Source: Oceanobacillus arenosus (GTDB lineage: Bacteria; Bacillota; Bacilli; Bacillales; Amphibacillaceae). Taken from it: a stretch of DNA of 64,000 nt. The position numbers were made by a program, and so were the translations under genes. The stretch is taken from contig NZ_PIOC01000010.1 of assembly GCF_003369575.1 (NCBI RefSeq), positions 86,662-150,661 of the forward strand, given 5' to 3'. This document shows, piece by piece, positions 1-9,132 of this stretch. Within the stretch, counting starts at the first letter, position 1; every line of letters begins with the position of its first letter. Below the pieces are notes generated by a model, which was given only the letters and a program-made list of their open reading frames with translations, had not been told where the DNA came from and did not search any database.

Positions 1-299
1 TTATCGTTCACCATTTCGTTACCGATAAACTTCGGAGAAACTTTTGTTGCGATAACAAGGTCTGATCGTTTACCACTTTCTTTCACTACTTCTCCAACGA
101 GTTCTTCTGAGCGTCCTGGTCCATACAAGAAAGCTGTATCGATTAGGTTAATACCATTATTAATCGCAGTATGGACAAGCTGCTTACCAGCTTCTTCATC
201 TAAATTTGGATACAAATTATGGCCACCAACTGCATTGGTTCCTAGTCCTATTGGATTAACATATAAATCTGATTTACCAAGTTTTACGCTTTTTGCCAT
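1..299 (-). CDS. aldo/keto reductase, N-terminal part (cut by window edge)
   Basis: This is the first 99 codons of an aldo/keto reductase; the rest lies left of the window. The protein starts with a short beta hairpin and the strand GLGTNAVGG. It continues with [22 protein letters not shown], where the Asp and Tyr of the DTAxxYG motif are catalytic residues in this NADPH-dependent oxidoreductase family. The start at 299 follows a purine-rich AAAGAGG site. Family membership is clear but the substrate cannot be told from this part. The intergenic DNA upstream holds an IclR-type palindrome (422-438). Confidence 0.85.
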   Translation of the reverse strand, partial: MAKSVKLGKSDLYVNPIGLGTNAVGGHNLYPNLDEEAGKQLVHTAINNGINLIDTAFLYGPGRSEELVGEVVKESGKRSDLVIATKVSPKFIGNEMVND

Positions 300-421
300 C
301 GTAAAAAACCTCTTTCTTTTAGTAGTTGAGGCTTAAATTAAATTCAAATTAAATGCTGCTCGTCATAGCCTCACTTATAGTGTAGAACAATTAAAACTGT
401 ATATCAAAATTTGTTTATTTA

Positions 422-438
422 GTTTCACTATGTGGAAC
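422..438. promoter_or_regulatory. IclR-type 17-bp palindrome
   Basis: GTTTCACTATGTGGAAC has arms GTTTCAC and GTGGAAC that are inverted repeats with one mismatch around TAT. Size and ends match the IclR-type sites near 24,704 and 56,716. It lies 123 bp upstream of the aldo/keto reductase. The nearest IclR gene (4412-5245) is broken. The assignment is inferred from motif shape. Confidence 0.4.
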
Positions 439-540
439 TAATGATCCAACCTTCTTATTTATGTCCAGATTAATTTGTCTTAATCTATCATGGATTTTTA
501 ACTACCTATCTCATGAATAGATGTAAAGGAGGAAAAACAA

Positions 541-600
541 ATGAGCAAAGAAATTAATAAATTACCAAATGATTGTCTAAATAAAGGCAGAGAGGAATAG
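541..600 (+). CDS. possible 19-residue ORF with strong RBS
   Basis: An AAAGGAGG site is followed at normal spacing by ATG and a 19-codon frame ending in TAG (MSKEINKLPNDCLNKGREE). I do not recognise it. It could be the first codons of a gene lost by deletion, because about 200 bases of noncoding DNA follow before the permease at 801. The good ribosome binding site is the only support. Confidence 0.2.
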   Translation: MSKEINKLPNDCLNKGREE

Positions 601-800
601 TACAGGAAGTATAGAAAATCGTTCAAAAAATGGTTATAAGAGGACTTACGGTAGCGTTCATTGTTTGAATAGGGAGATGGAAACCCCTTCTTATCATAAA
701 AGGGTTGAAAAAGGCTATTATTTATATATAATAAAACAGAACGTTTCGTTTTGTTATTAAACATACTTCAAAATTACAGAGTGAAAGAAAGGGATGGATT

Positions 801-2147
801 ATGAGAAATTCAAAATTAGATACAGGGATCGGTTCTATACAATGGTTTATCTTTTTACTTGCTAATTCACTAACGATTCCAATTATCGTTGGTCAGGTCT
901 TTCAATTTTCTCCAGTGGAGATCACTGAATTGATGCAAAGAACCTTTTTTATTGTGGGGATAACTTCTTTATTAACTGGGTGGTTGGGACATCGTTTGCC
1001 AATTCCAGATGGTCCAGCTGGAATATGGCTAGGGGTATTTACGTTAATGGGACAAATGGCTGTTGCACAAGGAGTAGGTAAAGTTGGTGGTTCTTTACAA
1101 TTATTGGAAGGCGCTATGCTTTTAACAGGAGCTTTTCTAATTATTATTGGTTTAGCAGGATGGATGACGAAATTGCTGAAGTTGTTTACACCTTTAGTAA
1201 ATGGTGTTTACTTGACAATTCTTGGTTTTCAATTAAGTGGAATGTTCCTTAAAGGAATGATTGGGGTCAACGATGCATCAACTAAGATTCAGCCAGGAAT
1301 TGTTATTCTTTCGTTCGCTATTTTTATTCTAGTACTTGTTCTTTCTGTGTGGGGAAGAGGCTGGTTAAAAAGCTATGCTGTCTTAATTGGTATGGTTGTA
1401 GGTTCGATTGCCTTCATTATATTGTTTGGTTCACAGCCTATGCCGAAAACATCATCCATTATTTCATTACCTGACGTTCTCGCTTGGGGAACACCAACGC
1501 TTGATGCGGGTATGATTGTTTCTTCAATCATGGTTGCGTTTGTTCTCATTTCAAGTATTATTGCCAGCGTAGCAGCTATGAAACAAGTGTTTGGCGAGAA
1601 AGATGACGAACATGCAAAAACGAAAGAAGACCGGAAACATGGCTCACTTAAAAGTGCCGGCATTATTAGCGGAATCAATACGATGTTGTCAGGTATATTT
1701 TCGACAGTTGGAGTTGTACCGTTTTCAGTCGCTGCAGGGTTTGTTCGGATGACAGGTCAAAGCCGTATGCTTCCATTTTTCATCGGCAGTATCGTTTTAG
1801 CGGTTATCTCCTTTTTTCCAACAGTGTATACACTGTTTGCTATACTTCCAAGCCCAGTTGCTTATGCAGCTATGCTTGCATCTTTTACGTCAATGGCAGG
1901 AATCGGAATCAGTTCTGTATTGAAGGAGCCTCTTGATCAAAGACGATTAACCATTTTAAGTACAGCACTTTCTCTTGGAACAGGGGTTATGTTCTTACCT
2001 TCAGTGATCTTTTCGGCTTTACCAGCCGTTTTGCAATATGTATTCAGTAATGGTGTAATGGTAGGAATGTTGGTTGCTCTTATATTTGAACAAGTTTGGC
2101 GTCCAAAACAAGTCCAATCAAGCATTAGAACTCCAATCGCTAAATAA
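801..2147 (+). CDS. NCS2-family purine/pyrimidine permease
   Basis: This is a 448-residue polytopic membrane protein with about 12 to 14 hydrophobic segments, typical of the NCS2 (xanthine/uracil) transporters. The segment LPIPDGPAG near residue 70 and the later VGVVPFSVAAGFVRMTGQS stretch near 300 resemble the conserved substrate-site loops of this family, although the usual QNxGxxxxT signature is replaced. Such proteins import nucleobases with protons. A TetR gene follows in the same direction after 85 bp and could regulate it. Substrate is not predictable; xanthine, uracil and uric acid carriers are all related. Confidence 0.85.
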   Translation: MRNSKLDTGIGSIQWFIFLLANSLTIPIIVGQVFQFSPVEITELMQRTFFIVGITSLLTGWLGHRLPIPDGPAGIWLGVFTLMGQMAVAQGVGKVGGSLQLLEGAMLLTGAFLIIIGLAGWMTKLLKLFTPLVNGVYLTILGFQLSGMFLKGMIGVNDASTKIQPGIVILSFAIFILVLVLSVWGRGWLKSYAVLIGMVVGSIAFIILFGSQPMPKTSSIISLPDVLAWGTPTLDAGMIVSSIMVAFVLISSIIASVAAMKQVFGEKDDEHAKTKEDRKHGSLKSAGIISGINTMLSGIFSTVGVVPFSVAAGFVRMTGQSRMLPFFIGSIVLAVISFFPTVYTLFAILPSPVAYAAMLASFTSMAGIGISSVLKEPLDQRRLTILSTALSLGTGVMFLPSVIFSALPAVLQYVFSNGVMVGMLVALIFEQVWRPKQVQSSIRTPIAK

Positions 2148-2232
2148 CATGGAATTAGATGGTTAAATTGTTTACAATCATAGTATGTGGAACATTCCCA
2201 TTACACTACAACCATTTAAGTGAGGAAAGAAA

Positions 2233-2832
2233 ATGTCAGAAAACAAACAATCGAAACAGCACTCAGTAGGACGGCCGCGAAGTGAAGCATCCAAGATGGC
2301 TATTCTTAATGCTACTATTGATTTACTAGAGAAAACTGGATATTCTGCTTTAACTATAGAAGCTATTGCTTCACATGCAGGTGTTGGAAAGGCAACGATT
2401 TATCGTTGGTGGTCTAACAAGGCGTTTCTTGTTCTTGATGCTTTTTTTATGACAACTGAACCACATTTGTATTTTCTTGAAAAAAAATCGATTCATGAAA
2501 ACTTTCGGCACCAGCTTTATGATCTGGCAAGGATTCTGAACGGTACTCTTGGACGAACGATAGTCGCCCTTGTTGCGGAGAGTGGGGGAAATTCAGAAAT
2601 GGCGCAAGCTTATTACACAAACTTTCTGGTTCCACGTCGTAAGGATGCCAAATTAATCCTTGAACGTGCCATTGCTCAAGGTGAAGTCCACGATACAATT
2701 AACTTAGATGTAGTATTGGATATGTTATATGGTCCTGTGTACTTTCGAATTCTTATATATAAGAAAGAAGTAGATGCAGGTTTTATTGACACCTTATTAG
2801 ACCAGGTTATGATTAGTATCGGTGCTCTTTGA
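2233..2832 (+). CDS. TetR/AcrR-family transcriptional regulator
   Basis: The protein has 199 residues. The N-terminal TetR helix-turn-helix spans about residues 20 to 65 with the typical IASHAGVGKATIYRWWSNKAFL segment. The C-terminal part resembles the TetR C-terminal domain of YcdC/YxbF-like proteins that bind small ligands. It acts as a DNA-binding repressor in the family. A GAGGAAAG ribosome binding site precedes the ATG. Upstream at about 2182-2192 lies GGAACATTCCC, a possible short operator. The adjacent permease is the most likely target, by position only. Confidence 0.88.
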   Translation: MSENKQSKQHSVGRPRSEASKMAILNATIDLLEKTGYSALTIEAIASHAGVGKATIYRWWSNKAFLVLDAFFMTTEPHLYFLEKKSIHENFRHQLYDLARILNGTLGRTIVALVAESGGNSEMAQAYYTNFLVPRRKDAKLILERAIAQGEVHDTINLDVVLDMLYGPVYFRILIYKKEVDAGFIDTLLDQVMISIGAL

Positions 2833-3015
2833 CTAGACTGTGATGTGGCTTTATAAAAGAGTTTAGAAATCAAGCACTAATGAGTAGTCGGGAAGTATAG
2901 CGAGTATACAAAGGATAAAACAATTATAATTATTCTCTCCCTTGAGAATGGAATGGAAAGTATGCGTTAATTAAGGTGTCGGACCGATAGACTTTTTGAA
3001 AGGAGGCTGATTATA

Positions 3016-3090
3016 TTGATCACAAATCCTGAGGTGATTTCCGCATAGCGGGGATCACTAATTGGGACCGTATCGTATTACGGTCCCAAT
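3016..3090 (+). other. tiny ORF plus two tandem hairpins
   Basis: AGGAGG at 3001-3006 precedes a TTG-started 10-codon frame (3016-3048). Its 3' end lies in an 11-bp hairpin (3034-3058, loop ATA, two G-T pairs). A second, perfect 12-bp hairpin follows at 3061-3090 with loop TCGTAT, then TTATTTAT. The arrangement resembles a leader peptide with attenuator or terminator, but no full gene follows directly. It may instead be a remnant. Confidence 0.35.
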
Positions 3091-3274
3091 TTATTTATGA
3101 AAATTATTCTAAAAATTCGAATTCTTCCATAAAGGGAAGAATTGCTTATCATCTGCAATATGTAGGACTGTTATTTTAAAAGAATTAAGGAGAGGAGTTC
3201 TTACTTTATGAATGTTATACAAGTTAATTTCGACATTGCTGAACATGTATATGTTATAAAGGAGGACGTAAATC

Positions 3275-3553
3275 GTGCAATACAAAAATGCAAAAGAGGT
3301 CCTACCCCCTAGTTTGCTAAAAGAGATGCAGAAATATATTTAAGGTGATTTGATTTATATTACAAAAGCAAAAAATAGAGCGGCAGGATGGGAAGAAGTG
3401 AGCGGAACGAGAGCGTTAATCGCTGAACGGAATGAGGAGATTTTCCAGTTATACAATAATGGAAAATCATTTGAAGAATTAGAGCGTAAATTTCATTTAT
3501 CGATTGACAGCATACGAAAAGTTATTAATAAAATGCGAAGTAATCAATCATAA
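3275..3553 (+). pseudogene. CD3324-family (Mor-like HTH) gene with in-frame TAA
   Basis: A GTG start after AAAGGAGG opens a frame beginning VQYKNAKEVLPPSLLKEMQKYI, characteristic of small CD3324-family DNA-binding proteins. Codon 23 (3341-3343) is TAA, where the family usually has Gln. The same frame then continues without a break through LIYITKAKNRAAGWEE and a helix-turn-helix near LERKFHLSIDSIRKVI to 3553, giving the usual length of about 92 residues. A CAA to TAA change would explain it. Translation could restart at TTG 3350, but only a C-terminal part would be made. Confidence 0.75.
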
Positions 3554-3620
3554 GTTTTTCATCTAACTTACTAGAAGCGTGAAGCGGCAGGATTAAGCTT
3601 GACGCCTTTTTGCGCTTGAA

Positions 3621-3754
3621 TAGGAAAATATAAAATCTGGATGTTATGGATAACTTAATTGCCGAGAATAACCACGTCCAGCTCCGGCGCTAAAGCTGTA
3701 GCGAGACTTCCCTCACCTCAGTACGTCCCTAAACGGGCGCTTGCGCTTTTGTTC
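3621..3754 (+). repeat. dispersed intergenic repeat, copy 1
   Basis: This copy begins with TAGGAAAATATAAAATCTGG and GGATAACTTAATTGCCGAG. It passes through GCGAGACTTCCCTCACCTC and ends with GGGCGCTTGCGCTTTTGTTC. Related copies are at 34794-34988, 42101-42237 (reverse), 48193-48338 and 55609-55870. It does not look coding. The open frame at 3659-3850 crosses it by chance. Confidence 0.8.
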
Positions 3755-3892
3755 ATGAAAAAACGTAAAAAAGTTGTATCCTCACCTGGATGGTACAAAA
3801 CGATTATAGTTATTCTTTCGCTAGTTTTTACAACCCTTTCCATGCATTAATAAGTATGTAGCCGTTGATTTTCGAGAAAGGAGGTAACAGGA

Positions 3893-3928
3893 ATGTTTAC
3901 TAAAATTATTGAGGTGGCTCTCGTATAA
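3893..3928 (+). CDS. possible 11-residue ORF
   Basis: AAAGGAGG at normal distance precedes ATG and an 11-codon frame, MFTKIIEVALV, ending in TAA. I do not recognise it. Like the short frames at 541 and 3016, it has a good ribosome binding site but almost no coding content. It may be the stub of a lost gene. Confidence 0.15.
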   Translation: MFTKIIEVALV

Positions 3929-4090
3929 TCGAGTTCCAAACACACGATTTGATTTTTTAAATAATGAATTCAGACTTAAGATGCAGAAGTTCTGAATCTT
4001 AGGTGGGAAACAATTGTTACCGAATTTCAGGCCCTGAGCCGACGACCAGATGTCTTCCCGAATGTATTCTTAATGATAAGGGAGGAATTA

Positions 4091-4297
4091 ATGATGCATA
4101 TGGATATTGCTGTTTATAAAATTATTGCGAATGAACGAATGAAAAAAATAAAAGCTGAAACCTACGGAAAACAAACATGGATCAATGAACTAGAAAATGA
4201 GTATGCTTTTGAACACACTTGCACGAAGCGGGAAGTCTGGTTTAAAAGTAAAGAGGACGGAAATTTCGTTAATAGTAGAGAATTGAATAACAGATGA
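4091..4297 (+). CDS. hypothetical small protein
   Basis: This 68-residue protein is soluble, charged and unknown to me. The start is the ATG pair at 4091/4094, because AAGGGAGGA lies immediately before it; the upstream ATG at 4073 has no such site. Its last 32 codons and stop are duplicated at 6608-6706 with four mismatches in 99 bases. The gene ends in a long hairpin (4296-4338). Confidence 0.55.
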   Translation: MMHMDIAVYKIIANERMKKIKAETYGKQTWINELENEYAFEHTCTKREVWFKSKEDGNFVNSRELNNR

Positions 4298-4338
4298 GAA
4301 ACGCCACAGTGTGTCTCATGCACGCTGTGGCATTTCTC
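4296..4338 (+). terminator. hairpin overlapping the stop of the 68-residue gene
   Basis: GCCACAG (4303-4309) pairs with CTGTGGC (4325-4331), flanked by GAGAAA pairing with TTTCTC across one mismatch. No T tract follows, so termination is uncertain. In the duplicate at 6608 the right-arm-like GCTGTGGTG is followed by TTTTTT, supporting descent from a terminator. Confidence 0.45.
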
Positions 4339-4411
4339 CCAAATTAATTGGCTGAACGGACATTCATGTCCCTTTTTTCTCCTGACAACGAAATAAACTC
4401 CCTATAATTTG

Positions 4412-5245
4412 TTAATCGGCAGGCGTGGTAATATACATACGATAGATTTCTTTACTCGTGTACTTTTTTAATGCTTCGACATTTAGGCCTAAAGCCTCTG
4501 AAATGTGTAAGGCACATTTCCGTACATTGTCATTGTCGATCATCATAGGTAATTTTTCATCCGTTATTCGCATTTTAGGTGCAGAACAACTAATCCCCGC
4601 GATGACTTCACCTTTATGATTGAAAATAGGTGCAGCAATACATTTAAGATCTAATTCAATTTCTTCATTATCCATACAATAAAGTTGTTTACGAATCTGT
4701 TTTAACTCCTGCTTGATTTCTTCTTTATCAACTAATGTATTTTCGGTGAACTTTTTGAATTCATTTTTGGTTAAAATTAATTCAATTTTTTCATCATCCA
4801 AGTATGCCAAAATAGATTTCCCAACACCCGTGCAATACATCGGTGCTAGCTTTCCTACCTGTGAAGAGATTTGGATAGTATGTGGCACTTCTATTTTTTC
4901 TACATATATCGCCTTACCATGATCATAAATTGCTAGATGGACGGTCCTGTTTAGTTTATTGACTAATTTTTGAATGTGTCGATGAGCAATTTCGCGTATA
5001 TCCAATTGCTTACTTAGAACACTACCAAGTTCAAATAGTTTCATACCTAAAGCATATTTTGAGTTTTCTGGGTTTTACTTTAAATAATTTCGAATTTCCA
5101 ATGTTTTAATAATCCCGTGGACAGTACTTTTTGAAAGCTTTAAACTGTCACTAATTTCTTTGACACTTAATTCACTTTCGGAGTTCAAAAATAACTCTAA
5201 AACATTTGCTGCTCTTTCGATGGATTGAATTGTGTTTTCTGCCAT
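4412..5245 (-). pseudogene. IclR-family regulator with in-frame TAA at codon 57
   Basis: The frame starts at ATG 5245 with MAENTIQSIERAANVLELF. A winged helix follows (LSVKEISDSLKLSKSTVHGI), then an IclR ligand-binding domain with MYCTGVGKSILAYL and GEVIAGISCSAP. Codon 57 (5075-5077) is TAA, exactly where KxNPENSKYALG would continue the wing. The frame is otherwise intact for 278 codons including the stop, the normal IclR length. A restart at ATG 5044 would give only the effector domain. Unless TAA is read through, no DNA-binding protein is made. Confidence 0.8.
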
Positions 5246-5545
5246 ATTGTCCTTCTCCTTATCTCAATTGTAAATTCTCATGATTATAATCCTTTCTATC
5301 TTATTTCACCATAAACTTGAAATGCATTCGTTATTATCGTATATGTTGAAAGAGGGGGACAACCAAGAACGTATAATAACGAGATTGTTCTGTAGTAAAA
5401 ATAGGAAAGTTTAAAACGAATTAAATAAAAAAATCTAACTAACAAAATCACTGTTAATTAGACTTATTATCATTTTGATTTATATGTCGGCAATCAAATG
5501 TGTTAAACTAGAATATTTTCTGTTTCTATTATTTCAAATTCAAAA
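5246..5545. other. intergenic DNA, no gene recognised
   Basis: This stretch separates two minus-strand genes. It contains the upstream region of the broken IclR gene. CGTTATTAT (5329-5337) and ATAATAACG (5373-5381) form an inverted repeat with 35 bases between. I see no other feature. Confidence 0.4.
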
Positions 5546-6532
5546 TCACAGTTTAACGATAGTCCTCCCCCGAACTTTTCCTTCTAAAATATCACGAAGC
5601 ACTTTTGGAAGTTCTGCTAATGTAACTTCAATTACCATCTCATCATTTAATGCGCTTGGTTTTAGATCACCACCAAGACGGTTCCAAGCTTTTAACCGTT
5701 TATCCATCGGGTACATTACCGAATCAATTCCAAGCCAGTTGATACTTCTGGAGATAAACGGAATCACAGTTGTTGCTACTTCTACTCCGCCAGCTAATCC
5801 ACATGTTGCTACAGAACCGCCATATTTTAATGTGGTAAGGATATATTGTAGTGTTTTCCCACCTACAGGGTCGATAGCTGCAGCCCATTTTTTCTCGCGT
5901 GCCAGTTGCGGCTCTGTCTCTACTATTTCGTTGCGATGGATAATTTCTTTCGCTCCTAATTGTTTTAAATAAGCTTCCTGATTTGCTTTACCTGTACTTG
6001 CTACAACTTCATAGCCTCTATCCGCTAAAATATTGACTGCAATACTGCCTACTCCGCCCGTAGCACCTGCTACTAAAATAGGTCCATCCTCTGGTTTTAA
6101 TCCGGCATTCTCCAGCTTATCGACAGATAGTGCTGCAGTTAATCCTGCCGTTCCAAGGACCATTGCTTCTTTTAAGGATAATCCTTCAGGGAGAGGGACA
6201 ACCCACGCAGCAGGTACACGTGCAACTTCACTAAATCCACCGGAATGTCCTGTGCCCAGCTTATAACTGGTGACAATCACTTCATCACCCTCTTGATAAC
6301 GTTCATCCGTAGATTCCATGATTGTTCCAGATAAGTCAATTCCAGGTATTAAAGGATAGGATTTTACCATTTGATTCTTGATGCCTACCAAGCCATCCTT
6401 ATAATTTACACTCGAATAAGCAACTTTAATGGTTACTTCACCTTCTGGCAGTTCATCTAACGTTAATTGTTTCACATCCAAATTCGTTTGATCATCAATT
6501 TTATTCAGTACTAGCGCTTGAAAAGTTCCCAT
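5546..6532 (-). CDS. YhdH/AcuI-type quinone oxidoreductase (acrylyl-CoA reductase family)
   Basis: This 328-residue protein is a medium-chain dehydrogenase/reductase. It has the GroES-like N-terminal fold (VAYSSVNYKDGL, IPGIDLSGTI) and the nucleotide-binding motif AGATGGVGSIAVNIL near residue 155. No catalytic zinc Cys/His set is present, as in the YhdH/AcuI branch, whose members reduce quinones or acrylyl-CoA with NADPH. The ATG at 6532 is chosen because GAGGAG lies just upstream; the longer frame to 6625 runs into a duplicated piece of the 4091 gene. Confidence 0.88.
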   Translation of the reverse strand: MGTFQALVLNKIDDQTNLDVKQLTLDELPEGEVTIKVAYSSVNYKDGLVGIKNQMVKSYPLIPGIDLSGTIMESTDERYQEGDEVIVTSYKLGTGHSGGFSEVARVPAAWVVPLPEGLSLKEAMVLGTAGLTAALSVDKLENAGLKPEDGPILVAGATGGVGSIAVNILADRGYEVVASTGKANQEAYLKQLGAKEIIHRNEIVETEPQLAREKKWAAAIDPVGGKTLQYILTTLKYGGSVATCGLAGGVEVATTVIPFISRSINWLGIDSVMYPMDKRLKAWNRLGGDLKPSALNDEMVIEVTLAELPKVLRDILEGKVRGRTIVKL

Positions 6533-6607
6533 ATTTATCCCGTCTCCTCTACGTATGATTAAGCATATCTTAACATATTCACCTTGAAAGATAATAAAGG
6601 ATTGATT

Positions 6608-6706
6608 GAGTATGCTTTTGAACACACTTGCAAGAAGCGGGAAGTCTGGTTTAACAGTAAAGAGGACGGAAATTTCGTTAATAGTAGAGAATTTAATAGC
6701 AGATGA
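6608..6706 (+). pseudogene. duplicate of the 3' end of the 4091-4297 gene
   Basis: This 99-base block matches 4199-4297 with four substitutions and no indels, ending at the same TGA. The 5' two thirds of the gene are missing. The stretch after it keeps CGCTGTGG and a T run, like the terminator arm of the parent. It sits upstream of the YhdH-like gene and looks like a recombination or insertion footprint. Confidence 0.8.
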
Positions 6707-6960
6707 TAAACGCTGTGGTGTTTTTTAAATTTGGGGCAGAACTGAACCAATCCCAATCACGTAGTATTGGCATTGCAGTCAGTGCTGCAATAAACTACAA
6801 TATGAATACTCCGACCACTTAATTTCTTACTAAATTTGAAGTGGGGGTTTCTGAGGTATCGACTTAGAAACTTGACGATTAACCACCAGGGGAGTTGACA
6901 CATTGGTGTGCTGAAAACACCCAATCCCGCTATCCCATTGGTCCATACCTGGGATTACTT

Positions 6961-7557
6961 TTATGTTAATACGACTGATGTTGGTACCAGTAATGTCCTT
7001 ATATTGGAAAAGGGGTCTTGGAACGCATTTCCGACTACCTTTTTCATGATATTTGCAGCTCCATCTACATCGGCGTTCACGATTGTTCCGTTCTTTGTTC
7101 GGTAAAGTCCACGCTTTATACGTTTACCAGAAAATGACTTCTTTACATCCTTTTCTCCGTAAATCGGGATTGGATCGTCACGAAAAAGCTTGCTTGTGAA
7201 CTATAGGATTCCTCCGTTACCACCACACGGATACCATGCCTTTCTGCTTTGTATGTTATCATCTGAATCAAGAGGGCATAGGGGATCATGGTAAATGATT
7301 GATTATTCCTTTTTCCAATATTAGAATGTTGTTTCCAACCTTTATTTTGGCCGATAATAATCTTATCAATATCCTCTTCTAAGGCAATTCTTTCAATTTG
7401 GTAACTTGCTTTATGGAATAAATCTTTGACTTGATTAAAGCGCTTGTTGTTTATTCTTTCCAAACGTTTGGAAGTAAACGGTCCTTCCTTTGTGTTTTTC
7501 CCCTGCCGAAGAATACCATTGGCTACTTGAACGATGCTATCGCCGTACAGATTGTTG
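6961..7557 (-). pseudogene. tnpB: TnpB (IS200/IS605 family) C-terminal half, frameshifted
   Basis: On the minus strand the translation reads LYGDSIVQVANGILRQGKNT, then FHKASYQIERIALEEDIDK, IIIGQNKGWKQHSNIGKRNN and TEESYSSQASFF. A one-base shift in a run of five T near 7180-7190 moves it to another frame. That frame continues through DDPIPIYGEKDVKKSFSGKR, RGLYRTKNGTIVNADVDGAA and LLVPTSVVLT to the stop at 6961. These are the RuvC-II Glu region and RuvC-III Asp region of TnpB. The N-terminal half is absent. The protein should be inactive. The DNA after the stop (about 6850-6960) is where an IS605 right end and guide RNA would lie. Confidence 0.85.
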
Positions 7558-7989
7558 CAGACCGGCTTTCAAAACTAGAACTTGATCATCAGGAAAAGGA
7601 CTATTGAATGCCATGTTTAGGGTTATTTTACTTTGATGACTTACAAGATGTAGATTATATTATCAAAGCCAAGATATCAGATGAAGAAAATTTTATAGAA
7701 AAATATTCACTTTGGAATGAAAGAGACAGAATCTCTTAATGATTTGGTCTTAATATTTTTAAAACAGATATGTTGACGTTCTATCAACATATCTTGATTA
7801 ATTAACCGTTGAAATAACAAAATCTACAACAATAATAGTATTATAGCTTGTCAACAGAGCGTAAGAATATACTGTTACATGTTTAGTTGATGAACGGCAC
7901 AGGGAGAAGTGGGGAACCGTGCTGCTTGTGTGGAATGAAATAGAAAATGCAATATACTCCAAAATAAGGACAAGCAGAGGTGGAGGTAT
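7558..7989. other. gap with gene debris and a hairpin
   Basis: A plus-strand frame (about 7551-7739) reads IVADRLSKLELDHQEKDY, an in-frame TGA, then MPCLGLFYFDDLQDVDYIIK to TAA at 7737. I do not recognise it, but it looks like a gene fragment. A 10-bp hairpin, GATATGTTGA with TCAACATATC, sits at 7767-7793. The remainder up to the TerC gene probably holds its promoter. Confidence 0.4.
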
Positions 7990-8661
7990 TTGGAACTTTT
8001 CTCGGTTGAATTTTTTTCAGCTTTGATATCCATTGTCATCATTGATTAAGTAATGGCTGGTGATAACGCCATTGTAATTGGTCTAATAGCAAGGACATTG
8101 CCAAAAAAACAACAGAAAAAAGCCATTCTTTGGGGGACTGTTGGGGCCGTGTTCATTCGTACTTTTGCAACATTAATAGTGGTGTGGCTACTAGAAATTC
8201 CTGGTCTTTTGCTGGTTGGAGGTTTATTACTAATTTGGATTGCTTATAAACTATTAACGTTAGCAGATGATCAAGAAGAAAATGTTATTGGAGTGAATAC
8301 TTTAGGCGTAGCAATAAGGTCCATTATCATGGCGGATATGGCTTTAAGTATAGATAATGTACTAGCTGTAGCAGGGGCCTCACATGGAAGTTTTTTAATG
8401 GTGTGTTTAGGACTAATGATTAGTATTCCTATTGTGATTTGGAGAAGTAGACTGTTTATAGCATTTGTTGATCGTATCGCTATTTTTATCTACATAGGAG
8501 GCGGCGTAATCGCCTGGACTGCAGTAAAGATGATCATTAAGGAACCCTTTTTACAAGAATACCTTCTCAATCGTTTTCTTTATTGGGGACTTGTAATTTT
8601 GATTGTGGGAGGTGTGTTATTAGCAGGGAGACTAACAAATCAAAACAGTAACAGGACGTAA
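7990..8661 (+). pseudogene. TerC/YjbE-family membrane protein with in-frame TAA at codon 20
   Basis: TTG at 7990 follows GGAGG at short spacing and starts LELFSVEFFSALISIVIID. Codon 20 (8047-8049) is TAA, and the same frame goes on as VMAGDNAIVIGLIARTLP, the signature of TerC proteins. A single base change from TTA would restore the frame. The remaining 202 codons are open and encode about six membrane helices, with a second acidic motif IIMADMALSIDNVLAVAGAS. TerC/YjbE proteins are linked to manganese and metal export. Initiation at ATG 8053 would lose the first helix. Confidence 0.8.
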
Positions 8662-9132
8662 ATTGAAAAAAGTAAAACTCTTGATAATTTAATAAGACTG
8701 TTTAATTAAACTTTGTTGCTATTAGGCAAGCATCCGCTTGCCTAACTGCCCAAAAGCAAAGAGCACCAATATTGAGAACTGAGGCTTTAATAAAAAAGAT
8801 AATATCGTCTAAAAAATAAGAAAAACAACGAGCAAACATTTGATTCACTAGTTGTTTTTAAATTTTTATTATTGCAGCCTTGAACAATATAATATAACAC
8901 CCCATAGAAAACTTACTTAACTAAAATTTTCATTAGTACATCTAAGTCATCAATCCAATAGTTTTCAACTGTGGGACAGGCACCTTAGGCCAATATATAG
9001 TGATTAGAGTAGATCACATCAACCCCGTCCTATTAATTATTAAGATGGGATAAAGCATACTCCAATGTTCCTAACAATGATATAATAATCAAGCTATCAA
9101 ATATAGATATTATCACGTAAAGTAAAGCTGAA
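8662..9132. other. intergenic gap with hairpin and dispersed repeat
   Basis: The stretch holds a perfect 8-bp hairpin AGGCAAGC/GCTTGCCT (8724-8743) without a T tract. It also holds a repeat copy at 8972-9047. No coding frame is convincing. Confidence 0.45.
8972..9047 (+). repeat. dispersed repeat family 2, copy 1
   Basis: GGGACAGGCACCTTAGGCCA and the next 40 bases match 28221-28277 closely. The right part, CATCAACCCCGTCCTATTA onward, matches 40793-40824. The three copies share no coding sense. Confidence 0.65.

Noticed and set aside
3659-3850. 63-residue plus-strand frame
   Set aside because: It lies within repeat copy 1 and its flank, has no ribosome binding site, and the repeat recurs without an open frame elsewhere.
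7870-7989. Possible yybP-ykoY manganese riboswitch before the TerC gene
   Set aside because: The family position is right, but I could not find the conserved loops of this riboswitch; only a short GC-rich stem is visible.
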